Program-made: the position numbers and the translations under genes
Notes under the pieces: model-generated
The model's database searches: none
Seen by the model: the letters and a program-made list of their open reading frames with translations, nothing else
What the model was told of the DNA's origin: nothing
In this document: positions 1-7,935 of the stretch, piece after piece
Layout of the letters: the number at the start of each line of letters is the position of its first letter
Numbering within the stretch: position 1 is the stretch's first letter
Assembly: GCA_009691815.1 (NCBI GenBank)
Contig: SIAL01000012.1
Location: forward strand, 1-23,224
Direction: 5' to 3'
From: Gemmataceae bacterium
GTDB taxonomy: Bacteria > Planctomycetota > Planctomycetia > Gemmatales > Gemmataceae
DNA length: 23,224 nucleotides

Positions 1-279
1 TATCAGCATTGTGTCTTGGTAAAAGACTTGGCCAAGAGTTTGAATATCGAATTGCTGTTCTTGCCTTCGTATTCGCCAAACCTGAACTTGATTGAACGGT
101 TGTGGAAGTTCACTAAGAAAAAGGTCCTGTATGGTCGTCATTACGACACCTTCGCTGCCTTTTGTGGAGCAATCGATGGTTGCCTTGGCAAAATAGAAAT
201 CGACCATCGCAAAGAACTCAAGTCCTTGATTACCCACAAATTTCAGACATTTCAGAATGCTTCATTCTTGGCCGCATAG
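1..279 (+). CDS. IS630-family transposase, C-terminal part (5' end outside window)
   Basis: This is the last ~92 codons of a DDE transposase of the IS630/Tc1-mariner group, which cuts and joins DNA at TA targets. The frame is open from base 1, so the start and the first two catalytic Asp residues lie upstream of the window. The diagnostic segment is visible: the hydrophobic FLPSYSPNLNLIERLWKF block, in which the Glu of LIERLW is the third catalytic acidic residue, followed by a basic KKK stretch. The TTG at 16 is internal and not a believable start. The stop is TAG at 277-279. A hairpin at 284-314 follows at once and may belong to the element's right end. Whether the element is complete cannot be judged here. 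Confidence 0.88.
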   Translation, partial: YQHCVLVKDLAKSLNIELLFLPSYSPNLNLIERLWKFTKKKVLYGRHYDTFAAFCGAIDGCLGKIEIDHRKELKSLITHKFQTFQNASFLAA

Positions 280-283
280 AGCA

Positions 284-314
284 TAAAGGTGTAACCTTCG
301 CTGTTACGCCTTTA
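284..314. repeat. Inverted repeat / hairpin just after the transposase
   Basis: The arms at 284-295 and 303-314 form a 12-bp stem with one T-G wobble and a 7-nt loop (CTTCGCT). It lies 4 bp after the transposase stop and 26 bp before the ybeY stop on the other strand. It could be a terminator shared by the convergent genes or a subterminal repeat of the insertion sequence. There is no good T-run on either strand, so an insertion-sequence or attenuating role is as likely as classical intrinsic termination. Confidence 0.6.
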
Positions 315-340
315 GTTAATGCCATTGGCCCAAATCCCAT

Positions 341-808
341 TTACTTTCGTTTTTCAAGGCGGGGGGCGATGTCAGGAAGGCCCAGCGCCATGAGGTGGTG
401 TCGTTCCGCCTCGCGCATGTCGATGGCATCGTCGGGGGATTTGTCGTCGTAGCCGACCAAATGCAGCAAACCATGAATCGTGTAAAGGGCTAGCTCGGAT
501 TTTTCCTCGTGGCCCTGTTCGAGGGCAACCCGCCTCGCCACCTCTACGCCAATAACCAGTTCGCCTTCCAATCCGGATTTGCCGCCACCCATGGGAAAAG
601 AAAGGACATCGGTTGGTTCATCGTGTTCCAAAAACTGATTGTTCAATCGATGAATGGTAGGGTCATCGACAAAAGCCAAACTGATGGAGGCTTTTTTTAT
701 CCCTTCTTCCACAAGCACCGATTGGGCCAATTTGCGGAAATAGGCTTTGTCGATCGCCACGATTTCCTGAGGAACGGCAATGGAAATCTTGATCAGGGGT
801 TCGGCCAT
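341..808 (-). CDS. ybeY: YbeY, endoribonuclease / rRNA maturation factor
   Basis: YbeY is a single-domain metal-dependent RNase used in 16S rRNA 3'-end processing and ribosome quality control in the cytoplasm. The 155 residues match the family length. Visible blocks are HDEPTDVLSFP (about 62-72), GELVIGVEVARR (about 82-93) and the metal site HGLLHLVGYDD (112-122). The usual motif is HGxLHLxGYDH; here the third ligand is Asp122 rather than His. The ATG start lies inside the end of the upstream parA-like gene (16-bp overlap), so the two are probably translated from one message. Family assignment is firm; the effect of the His-to-Asp change is unknown. Confidence 0.95.
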   Translation of the reverse strand: MAEPLIKISIAVPQEIVAIDKAYFRKLAQSVLVEEGIKKASISLAFVDDPTIHRLNNQFLEHDEPTDVLSFPMGGGKSGLEGELVIGVEVARRVALEQGHEEKSELALYTIHGLLHLVGYDDKSPDDAIDMREAERHHLMALGLPDIAPRLEKRK

Positions 809-1728
809 GTTGTTTGCTCGGCAACTAGGTCTTGGAAAGAATCTTGGGAATGACTAAAGGTGGATGGGGGGGCCAAATCATGTCGGGAATGGATTTGATC
901 GACCAGATTGGCGTTTGAATCCCGGTTTTGGGTGATCTGGAGGACCTCTTTTGCCAGCAGATCAAAATCCTCTGCGCCATGGCTTTTGGGTTCATAATCG
1001 AAAATGGATTGGCCAAATCCGGGGGCCTCGGCGAGTTTGATATTTCGGCGGATTCTAGCTTGAAAGAGTTTTGCATCCGCCCAGGGTAGCCGGGTCCCTT
1101 TGGCTTTGGCCAAGTAAGATTCCAGTTCCCCAGTAACCTCTTGTGCCAGTTTCGTGTTGGCTTCGAACATGGAAAGCAAGATTCCAAGGACTTTCAGGCC
1201 CGGATTTAGCTTTTTGGCAACGATGCTTGTCGTCTCCAACAATTTACCCATGCCATGAAGGGCCAGAAAATGGGGTTGAAGGGGTATGATAACATCCTTG
1301 GTGGAGGCCAAGGCATTCAGGGTAAGGATTCCCAAACTGGGTCCGCAATCCATGATGATAAAATCAAATAGGTCCCCATTGGGGGTACGAAGGGCCTCCA
1401 ATTGATCGCGTAAAATGAGTTCGCGGGCCACCACCCCGGCAAGTTCCACCTCGGCGGCGGCCAAATGGATGTCCGAGGGAATTAAATAAAGGTTTTCGGT
1501 CCGTTTTTGCAAAAGGGAAGGTAAAGGATGGCCCCCCACCAAGGAATGGTACAAAGTGGGCAAGTTGACTTGGTCGGCAACACCCAAATGGGTTGTGGTA
1601 TGGGCCTGAGGGTCGAGGTCGATCAGGCAAACTTTTTGGCCTAGGCGAGCTAGTCCGTCTGCGAGATTAACGGAAGTAGTGGTTTTTCCAACACCACCCT
1701 TCTGATTTAGCACAGCAATCCGGTGCAT
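793..1728 (-). CDS. ParA/Soj-like partitioning ATPase
   Basis: A 311-residue deviant-Walker P-loop ATPase of the ParA/MinD family. The signature Walker A motif KGGVGKTT is at residues 10-17, the switch I region LIDLDPQ at about 35-41, and Walker B is IIMDCGPS around Asp127. ParA proteins form ATP-dependent dimers on DNA and position chromosomes, plasmids or protein cargo, normally with a ParB-like partner. No parB lies nearby; the next gene downstream is ybeY, which overlaps it by 16 bp. The last ~40 residues are a polar, Gln/Ser-rich tail beyond the usual fold. It could be the chromosomal Soj or an orphan ParA that positions another cargo; the sequence does not decide. Confidence 0.9.
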   Translation of the reverse strand: MHRIAVLNQKGGVGKTTTSVNLADGLARLGQKVCLIDLDPQAHTTTHLGVADQVNLPTLYHSLVGGHPLPSLLQKRTENLYLIPSDIHLAAAEVELAGVVARELILRDQLEALRTPNGDLFDFIIMDCGPSLGILTLNALASTKDVIIPLQPHFLALHGMGKLLETTSIVAKKLNPGLKVLGILLSMFEANTKLAQEVTGELESYLAKAKGTRLPWADAKLFQARIRRNIKLAEAPGFGQSIFDYEPKSHGAEDFDLLAKEVLQITQNRDSNANLVDQIHSRHDLAPPSTFSHSQDSFQDLVAEQTTWPNP

Positions 1729-1873
1729 GGGCCACCTCGGTTAGGGAAAAGGCCAAGTTAAGCCGAAAGTATACGGTGAGAGGGCATTGGGTGGAATCCC
1801 AAGGAGCCCTTCCGATTAAGAATTTGGGTTGGGGCGTGTCCCAGCAGGCAAATTTCTGAAACCCAGCACCGTC

Positions 1874-2896
1874 ATGGAGGCCCAAGTGGCCGAAAAAAAG
1901 GCCGATCTGGTTCTGGAAACAAATCAGCTAACCAAGATTTACCAGAATAGCCAGATCGCCCTAAATGATGTTTCCTTGCACCTTGAACCGGGAACGGTTT
2001 TGGGATTGCTTGGTGCCAATGGTGCCGGAAAAACCACGCTTTTACGGCTGGTAATAGGGCTTCACCGGCCAACCGCGGGTTGGGCCAAGGTGTTTGGCGA
2101 GGTGATGACCCCCAACTCCGCGGACTTGCGTCGCAAAATTGGTTATATTCCCACAAACCCCCAATTTCCCAAAGGGCTGACCCCGATCACCTATCTGGAT
2201 TACATGGCTAGGCTTTTCGGGTTATCTCGCGATGTACGAAAGCCACGATTGGCTTCGCTCATTCGGGCGGTTGGCCTTTTGGGTGCTTCCGGGGATTCCA
2301 TAGACACCTTTTCCAACGGAATGAGCGCAAGGCTTGCCGTGGCGACAAGCCTTATCAACGAGCCTGAACTCCTCATTTGGGACGAGCCTACGCATGGTCT
2401 AGACCCCGAAGCTAGGCGTAGTATGCTGGAGTTAATGAAGGGATTGGGGCAGGCCAAAAGTATCATCGTTTCGAGCCATAACTTGGGCGACATCGACGAG
2501 GTTTGTAATCATGCCGCCGTTCTTAGTCGCGGCCAAATGATATATTGCGGATCGCTTCAGGACCTTAAGGGTCGTATGCGGCGCAACCATTATGAAGTTG
2601 ACCTTGAGGGGGACCAGCGCTCCATAACCAAGCTTCTTGCGATGCTTCGGGGAACGGGAGAAATTCGGTCGGTGGAACTGCAACACAGAAAGCTTACCAT
2701 TTACTTCAACGATGAGCTCAATTCGGCAAATGGTATCGCCACGGTAATGATGGCTCTTAATGAATGCAAGGTAACGCTTGTTGGGGTTAGAAGCGTTGGC
2801 CAACAAACCGAGCAAGCCTTTTTGGATCTCGTTGAAAAAGACGAATCCGCCGGATTTGCGCGAATTTACCGTCAACCCCAAAAGATGGCGGCCTAA
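1874..2896 (+). CDS. ABC transporter ATP-binding protein (ABC-2 type)
   Basis: Nucleotide-binding subunit of an ABC-2 type exporter, about 340 residues. Walker A GANGAGKTT is near residue 48, the signature loop is the variant SNGMSAR instead of LSGGQ, Walker B is LLIWDEP, the D-loop is HGLDPEAR, and the switch His is in VSSHNLGDIDEV. The ~100 residues after the ATPase core form the accessory C-terminal region often found in such exporters. I chose the ATG at 1874; an in-frame TTG at 1829 would add 15 residues with no domain content. It runs divergently from the parA-like gene across a ~145-bp spacer, and the permease follows after ~70 bp. The substrate cannot be told. Confidence 0.92.
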   Translation: MEAQVAEKKADLVLETNQLTKIYQNSQIALNDVSLHLEPGTVLGLLGANGAGKTTLLRLVIGLHRPTAGWAKVFGEVMTPNSADLRRKIGYIPTNPQFPKGLTPITYLDYMARLFGLSRDVRKPRLASLIRAVGLLGASGDSIDTFSNGMSARLAVATSLINEPELLIWDEPTHGLDPEARRSMLELMKGLGQAKSIIVSSHNLGDIDEVCNHAAVLSRGQMIYCGSLQDLKGRMRRNHYEVDLEGDQRSITKLLAMLRGTGEIRSVELQHRKLTIYFNDELNSANGIATVMMALNECKVTLVGVRSVGQQTEQAFLDLVEKDESAGFARIYRQPQKMAA

Positions 2897-2968
2897 TTCC
2901 ATTTGGGCTTTGGAATCCATTCCAAAGGAAATCAGGAGACCCAAGTGGCATCAAAGAGGATTGACACC

Positions 2969-3739
2969 ATGGCTGAATCCCGGGCTGGAACCATTGTGAT
3001 TAATCGGTGGCTTCCCTATTGGGCCGTTCTGCAAGCCGATTTTGGACAAGTTCTAAGTGGTTGGGTTTGGCGGGCTTGGGTTGGAGTTTGCTTGTTGGCC
3101 ACCGCTTGCTGGCTTGTATATCGCCTTGGTGCCCACCGAGAAGCCGGGCTGGTTCAAGAGGCTTCGGTTTTCCTTACCGATCTCGTCCGTTGGATTTTGA
3201 TGGGTTCGGTTGGGTTAGTAGTTATTCTTGCGGCAGGGGCCATTTCCTCGGAAAGAGGCACCCTTGCCGATAGCATCCTCTCCCGCGGTATAAGTCGTCG
3301 CCAATATTACCTTGGCAAATTCCATGCTCGCTTGGGGGCTGTCCTTTGCGGGTTCTTTCTGGTCAGCATCGTTGCCACCATTTTGGGCCAGTTTTTCCTT
3401 AAGGAAGATCTCGACTTCAAAGGATGCCTCCTAGCAACTTGGGAGGTTGGGATGCTTTTGGCGGCGCTTGTTTCCATTGGGGTGATGCTCAGTTCAATCC
3501 TAAACAACACGCTGGTAAGCATCATGGCCCTCTGGTTTTCCCTGTACGGCGGCGGGGCCATTCTAAGCCTAGTACCTGGTCTGGTTCCGCAACTCCATTT
3601 GGTTTGGAACCGCATTCCCTATGTCATCAAGGGCCACTACAGCCTCGTGGCCTTGGGGGAAATCACCCTGTTCAGCCTGATTGTATGCACCGTAACCAGT
3701 CTCTTTGGGATGATGTATTTTTCCCGCAGGGATGTATAA
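2969..3739 (+). CDS. ABC-2 type transporter permease
   Basis: A 256-residue integral membrane protein with about six hydrophobic segments (roughly residues 35-52, 75-95, 125-145, 165-185, 195-215 and 228-250). The cytoplasmic loop ISSERGTLADSILSRGISRR followed by LGKFHAR is the hallmark of ABC-2 permeases. It pairs with the ATPase encoded just upstream; the complex probably exports a lipid-linked or hydrophobic compound, but no substrate can be named. Start choice is uncertain: ATG at 2969 has an AGAGGA site 8 nt upstream, while in-frame GTG at 2945 has AGGAG 6 nt upstream and would add 8 residues. It ends 34 bp before the convergent pdxA stop. Confidence 0.88.
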   Translation: MAESRAGTIVINRWLPYWAVLQADFGQVLSGWVWRAWVGVCLLATACWLVYRLGAHREAGLVQEASVFLTDLVRWILMGSVGLVVILAAGAISSERGTLADSILSRGISRRQYYLGKFHARLGAVLCGFFLVSIVATILGQFFLKEDLDFKGCLLATWEVGMLLAALVSIGVMLSSILNNTLVSIMALWFSLYGGGAILSLVPGLVPQLHLVWNRIPYVIKGHYSLVALGEITLFSLIVCTVTSLFGMMYFSRRDV

Positions 3740-3773
3740 ATCCAAAGGTTCAAAGGTGTCGACGCAAAGGAAA

Positions 3774-4757
3774 TTAACCTAAAAGCCTTAACGCCCAGCG
3801 GGTGGCTTCTAGGAGGCTGTCGGGGTTGGCGGAGCCTTTGCCAGCAATATCAAACGCCGTGCCGTGTGCCACGCTTGTTCGCACAATGGGTAGCCCGGCG
3901 GTAATGTTAACACAGCGGCGGCGGCCTATTAGTTTCAAGGGAATATGACCTTGATCGTGGTAAAGGGCAACGATGCCATCAAACTCACCGTCAAAAGCCC
4001 GAATAAATACATTGTCCGGGGAAATGGGGCCTATAAGGTCGATACCATTGGATCTGGCTAATCGCACTGCCGGGGTCAAAATTCGCGCCTCTTCATCCCC
4101 AAATAACCCACCATCACCCGCATGGGGATTTAAGCCTGGCAAAGCAATGCGTGGTTTGCCTTTGCCCAAGCGTTCCAAAAGGTTGCTTAAAAGGGCCGCT
4201 TGACCGGCTAGGTGTTCCGGGGTGAGACAAGAAAAAATGTCCAGCATGGCCATATGTAGCGTTGCATGGAGGACCGCCACCTCGTTTGTGGCAAGGACCA
4301 TGGCATAATCTTTAACGCCACAGCGTTCGGCCAAAATCTCGGTGTGGCCCGGATGGGTTTCCCCGGCAAGGCGTAGGCTTTCTTTGTGCAGTGGCCCGGT
4401 TACAATTGCCGCCACGGCACCAGCAAGGGCCAAGTCAATGGCGAAGTGGAGGCAATCCCTGGCACAGGCTCCACCTCGGGCATCCACCTTGCCCCATTCC
4501 AGAGTGTTTAAATCGACCTTTGTCCCTTCGACGATGTCGATTTGATTGGGCAGCCCTTTCGCCCATTGCGGATGGGCAATCGAAAGGGTAGTGAGTTTAT
4601 TATTCGTCGAGAGTAATGCTCGAAAGATCGATTGGGTACTACCTACCACCACCGGTACGCAAATTTCGCAAAGTTTGGCCCATCCGGCGACTAGGATTTC
4701 CGGGCCGATGCCCGCGGGATCACCGGGGGTAAAGGCGATAATGGGCTTGGTATTCAT
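3774..4757 (-). CDS. pdxA: 4-hydroxythreonine-4-phosphate dehydrogenase
   Basis: PdxA oxidises 4-phosphohydroxy-L-threonine with NAD(P)+ in the DXP-dependent route to pyridoxal 5'-phosphate. The 327 residues are the normal length. The N-terminal signature FTPGDPAGIGPE is at 9-20. The three metal-binding histidines fall at about His168 (TLHMAML), His212 (LNPHAGDGG) and His267 (ALYHDQGH). The C-terminal TSVAHGTAFDIAGKG loop is also intact. The ATG overlaps the holA stop as ATGA (4754-4757), so translation is probably coupled. No other pdx gene is in the window. The protein looks complete and active. Confidence 0.97.
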   Translation of the reverse strand: MNTKPIIAFTPGDPAGIGPEILVAGWAKLCEICVPVVVGSTQSIFRALLSTNNKLTTLSIAHPQWAKGLPNQIDIVEGTKVDLNTLEWGKVDARGGACARDCLHFAIDLALAGAVAAIVTGPLHKESLRLAGETHPGHTEILAERCGVKDYAMVLATNEVAVLHATLHMAMLDIFSCLTPEHLAGQAALLSNLLERLGKGKPRIALPGLNPHAGDGGLFGDEEARILTPAVRLARSNGIDLIGPISPDNVFIRAFDGEFDGIVALYHDQGHIPLKLIGRRRCVNITAGLPIVRTSVAHGTAFDIAGKGSANPDSLLEATRWALRLLG

Positions 4758-5803
4758 CGCCTGAAACCTGTTTGTTGGGTCTGGGTGGTGGAGGAGGCCA
4801 ATTTCAAAATCAACCGTTCTAGCTGGGTTCGTTCGGGTAGGCAGGACCCCCCCTTAAAATTGCGATCCGCCTCGATGAGCCAGGTCAAAATCTTTCGGAG
4901 CCTTTGCGCCCCCAGATTTTTGAGCTGACTCATTGCTTCATTTCGGGCAAAGGGCAAAACGCCGGCCGCCTGCATGGCCTGATCCTGAGGAATGCCGCCG
5001 GTCATCAGGCGGGCCAATTTTGCTAATTTGCGAAATTGATAGGAAAAGGCTCCGAGGCACTTGTAAGGCTCATTTTCCTGGTCAAGGACTTCATGTAAAA
5101 GGTGGATTGCCTTAGGTACTTGGCCGTTGGACATGAAACGAAAGATTCCCCAAATCTGATCAACCCTAGAGCGATTGATTAGGGGGCGGACAATTTCAAT
5201 GGTTAGGGTAGTTTTTTCGGGAATGCTGGCGGCTAATTTTGACATTTCCTGATTTAATAGGCCAAGTTCTGCTCCCGTAGACTCCGCCAGATAACTTGCC
5301 GTATCCGCCGGCAGGACCCTGCCATATTGGCTTTTCATCCATCGTACACACCAACCGGGAACTATGTCCGACTTGGGTGCTTTGCAGTCAATCAGGGCAT
5401 CATTCTTTTTCAGGAGCTTGGCCAAATTGGTGTTTGAGGCAATGGTTTTGGCAGTGATTAACAAGACCCCTGCGGTTGGGGGTTTGGCAAAAAGTCCCTC
5501 CACCATGGACCGGTGAAGACTAATGAAATCGTCCGCATCCTCCAGAATTACCAAGCGTTTTCCACCCGAAAAAGGTGGCGTGTCCAATTCATCGCGCACC
5601 TCGGCAAAGGGCGTGTCCGCCTTGCCAAAAATAGAAAGGGCCAAAGCCGGATCCTGATCACCAAGGACAAGGGTTTTGAGTTTTTTCAGGCATTCGCGTT
5701 TGAGAAAGGATTCATCGCCGGCAAGGGCATAGATCGCCGCTTTGGAATCAACCACCGGTTGTTCAAGAAAATCAAAGGCGTGCAAAGGGGCACCTTTGGC
5801 CAA
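4754..5803 (-). CDS. holA: DNA polymerase III subunit delta
   Basis: Delta is the clamp-loader subunit that opens the sliding clamp during replication. The 349 residues match the family. Visible features are the N-terminal ALAGDESFLKRECL segment (about 26-39), the PPFSGGKRLVILEDADDF strand-helix region (about 76-93), and a C-terminal collar with the SRVDQIWGIFRFM and YQFRKLAKLARL helices. The start is TTG at 5801-5803; an in-frame stop lies just upstream and no early ATG exists, with no clear Shine-Dalgarno. It overlaps pdxA by 4 bp and follows the DUF11 gene after ~94 bp. The stop is TGA, which matters for reading the TGA inside the gene at 10467. Confidence 0.93.
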   Translation of the reverse strand: MAKGAPLHAFDFLEQPVVDSKAAIYALAGDESFLKRECLKKLKTLVLGDQDPALALSIFGKADTPFAEVRDELDTPPFSGGKRLVILEDADDFISLHRSMVEGLFAKPPTAGVLLITAKTIASNTNLAKLLKKNDALIDCKAPKSDIVPGWCVRWMKSQYGRVLPADTASYLAESTGAELGLLNQEMSKLAASIPEKTTLTIEIVRPLINRSRVDQIWGIFRFMSNGQVPKAIHLLHEVLDQENEPYKCLGAFSYQFRKLAKLARLMTGGIPQDQAMQAAGVLPFARNEAMSQLKNLGAQRLRKILTWLIEADRNFKGGSCLPERTQLERLILKLASSTTQTQQTGFRR

Positions 5804-5897
5804 GGTAAAATCGGGGTGGAATATCGTTCAAAGTAGGGCCTTTTCTCTTTGTATCAGAGCGAAAAGGAGTTAATCCCCTTGATGAGAAAACGATCCT

Positions 5898-7682
5898 TTA
5901 GGGGTTGGTTCCCAAGGGGTTTCTTTGTCCGGAAATTAGGGCCGGTTCGGTTCCTTGTATTTTGATTCCCTCTTCAAAGAGGATTGGGCTGGCCAATTCC
6001 GTGGCCGAAACCTCAACCCGAATTCTTGCCTCGGCGGCTTTTAATGCCTTGCCGTAGACGGTGAATGTTGGTTGAAGATTGGTGGTAACGCTTGCTATCG
6101 GGGCAAACACCACCCGTTGGCCCTTGCGGTCCGCCGCGGTCTGTCCTCTTGCGTCCACCACCTGAACCTCTTCAGGCAGGGTAATGGCAACGACCGCCCC
6201 GGTGTAGGCTTGATTACCGAAATTCAAAAGTCGAACCGTGTAGGCCGTTTGTTCACCCACCAGAACGGGATCGGAAACTTTATCCAATTCGACCATGAGG
6301 CCTTTGGGGGGATCAAATCGGGTGATTTTTTCCGCCTGAAGACCTTCTGTGATACGATCCGCGACCACTTCTGTGCGGCTTTTCAATTCGCCGGCCCGTA
6401 AGGCCCGAAGCACCATCGTCACCGTCTGTTTTTGCCCTGGTCCAAGCGAAGGGATCAGCCATCTGGCTTCACCGCCGACATTGACCCCTCCCCCGCTGGC
6501 GGAAAGCAGTTCAATGTTTGGGTCCAGTTTGTGGGTTAGCTTAACATTGAAGGCCGGACTTGAGCCATTGTTGGCAACCGTTATGAAATAAGTTGCCGGG
6601 CGACCGACAGCCCTCCGGTCTGGTCCCCCCTTGGAAAGTTCCAGACTGACTTGTCCCGCAACCATTTTGAGTTGGGCTTCCCGTTTTTGGGTGCCGCTGG
6701 TGGCGGTGGCGATGGACTCCATCGGACCCGGTTTTTTGGAGACAAGTTGGATCTCAATACGTTTCATTTCGCCCGCTTGGAGTTTACCCAGTTTCCAAAC
6801 CAAGGGACTTTCGCCGGTCGTGGAGGGCTTGCTGCTCAGAAAATCCGCCCCGGGGGGCAGGGTTTGGGTTAGGGTAACATCCTCCAGCGGCGCGTTACCG
6901 GTGTGGGTCACTTCGGTGACCAGAGTAAAGGTTTCTCCAACCAATACGGAGGGTGGGCCACTTGACCGCAATTGGAGGGCGGATTCGATGCGGGTTTTGA
7001 CCGATTGACCATACTCAAACGAGACGCGTGAGGTGGTTTCTAGGTCGCCGTTGCCGTTGGCCACATAAACCACCACAATTTCCCGTTGAGCCCCCCCCTC
7101 AATCGTTCCGATTTGCCAAATCAATTCACCCTCTTGGCTGGTAGGTGCCGGGGTGCTTTTAAGGAATTTGCCCTGGGTGGGTATCGACTGGCGAACCCGG
7201 ACTTGGTGCGCCGGAGCTGCGGTGGGATTGTTGAGTTGGAGCCGATAGGTAACTTCTTCATTGGGGCTGGCAATTCCAGCTACCCTAGTCCTCAAAAGGA
7301 CCTGCGGAAATGGGGGATCGACCGGGAAAAAGCTAGGCGCGGGACCACCTGTCCCCAAATCGCTTTTTGGCCCTCGCCCCGTGCCAAGATCCATTTTCGA
7401 GGAATCAAGAGGATTCAATGCGCCCGTTGGCGGAAGGGTTGGCAATCCAGGGACACTCATTGGCGGTTCAGGCGTGGAACCGGGCAGTCCACCCGGGAAC
7501 CCGGGAACCGTGCCTGGCAACCCCGGGAGTGGGCTCCCCGGGTTGTTTGCCGGGGGAGGGTTGGTCGGCCTGCCGGGGACTCCGGGAAAGTCGGGGAGAA
7601 GCGGCGGTTCCTGGGTGGTTTGAGCGAAAGCAAAGCTTGCGGAGAAAATCACCCAAACCAGGATAATTTCAATTTGGCGCAT
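5898..7682 (-). CDS. Secreted DUF11-repeat protein with Pro/Gly-rich stalk
   Basis: A 594-residue exported protein. Residues 1-20 are a signal peptide ending AFAQ. Residues ~28-95 are a low-complexity stalk of LPG/VPG/FPG and PP motifs. After it come four Ig-like DUF11 domains, roughly 125-215, 235-325, 347-435 and 462-575, each with a strand like VTYRLQLNNPT or YFITVANNGSS and an IGTIEGGAQ- or LGKLQAGEM-type turn. Such proteins are usually envelope or surface structural components in planctomycetes. No membrane anchor or sorting signal is seen at the C-terminus. ATG at 7682 gives a canonical signal peptide; a GTG at 7691 would add three residues. A role beyond structure cannot be inferred. 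Confidence 0.85.
   Translation of the reverse strand: MRQIEIILVWVIFSASFAFAQTTQEPPLLPDFPGVPGRPTNPPPANNPGSPLPGLPGTVPGFPGGLPGSTPEPPMSVPGLPTLPPTGALNPLDSSKMDLGTGRGPKSDLGTGGPAPSFFPVDPPFPQVLLRTRVAGIASPNEEVTYRLQLNNPTAAPAHQVRVRQSIPTQGKFLKSTPAPTSQEGELIWQIGTIEGGAQREIVVVYVANGNGDLETTSRVSFEYGQSVKTRIESALQLRSSGPPSVLVGETFTLVTEVTHTGNAPLEDVTLTQTLPPGADFLSSKPSTTGESPLVWKLGKLQAGEMKRIEIQLVSKKPGPMESIATATSGTQKREAQLKMVAGQVSLELSKGGPDRRAVGRPATYFITVANNGSSPAFNVKLTHKLDPNIELLSASGGGVNVGGEARWLIPSLGPGQKQTVTMVLRALRAGELKSRTEVVADRITEGLQAEKITRFDPPKGLMVELDKVSDPVLVGEQTAYTVRLLNFGNQAYTGAVVAITLPEEVQVVDARGQTAADRKGQRVVFAPIASVTTNLQPTFTVYGKALKAAEARIRVEVSATELASPILFEEGIKIQGTEPALISGQRNPLGTNP
7421..7592 (-). repeat. Degenerate Pro/Gly-coding repeat (collagen-like stalk)
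   Basis: Within the DUF11 gene this stretch is built of irregular copies of CCCGGG-rich units that encode LPG, VPG, FPG and PP motifs. It is an in-frame low-complexity block between the signal peptide and the first DUF11 domain. Such tracts often change length by slippage. Confidence 0.6.
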
Positions 7683-7892
7683 GGCAGCCACTTTGTTGGT
7701 GGGAAATGTTTTTCTTCGGTGATTCTACAAAATACAGGATCAAAACTCATCCCACAATCCCAAAGGGAGAAAGGAAAGTACAGCTATTCCCTTTTGGCTT
7801 GGGTTGTCCCATGAGCATTGGAAAGCAAAAGGGGCATTAGTTCCTTCGTACAAAAACCCCCCGGACTCCCTTTTCAGATGGTCCGGGTGAGG

Positions 7893-7924
7893 TAAAAAGG
7901 CGTGTAAGCATTTTTACAAACGCC
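7893..7924 (-). terminator. Intrinsic terminator downstream of fabI
   Basis: Read on the minus strand, the stem pairs 7921-7924 plus 7914-7918 with 7899-7902 plus 7903-7907, nine base pairs with a 2-nt bulge (7919-7920) and a 6-nt loop. Five U residues follow directly (complement of 7894-7898). It begins 11 nt after the fabI stop codon, the expected position for a rho-independent terminator. Confidence 0.8.
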
Positions 7925-7935
7925 GATAATTTGGG

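Noticed and set aside
2432..2944. A 170-codon minus-strand frame opposite the ABC ATPase
   Set aside because: It is antisense to the Walker B-containing ATPase frame and shows no recognisable domain.
5839..5867. Hairpin between the DUF11 gene and holA as an intrinsic terminator
   Set aside because: The CCTTTT/AAAAGG stem with an inner CTCT/AGAG extension is bulged and has no T-run on the minus strand, so the call is too weak.
7086..7814. A 242-codon plus-strand frame opposite the DUF11 gene
   Set aside because: It arises from the G+C-rich Pro/Gly repeat of the DUF11 gene read on the other strand; no ribosome site or domain.
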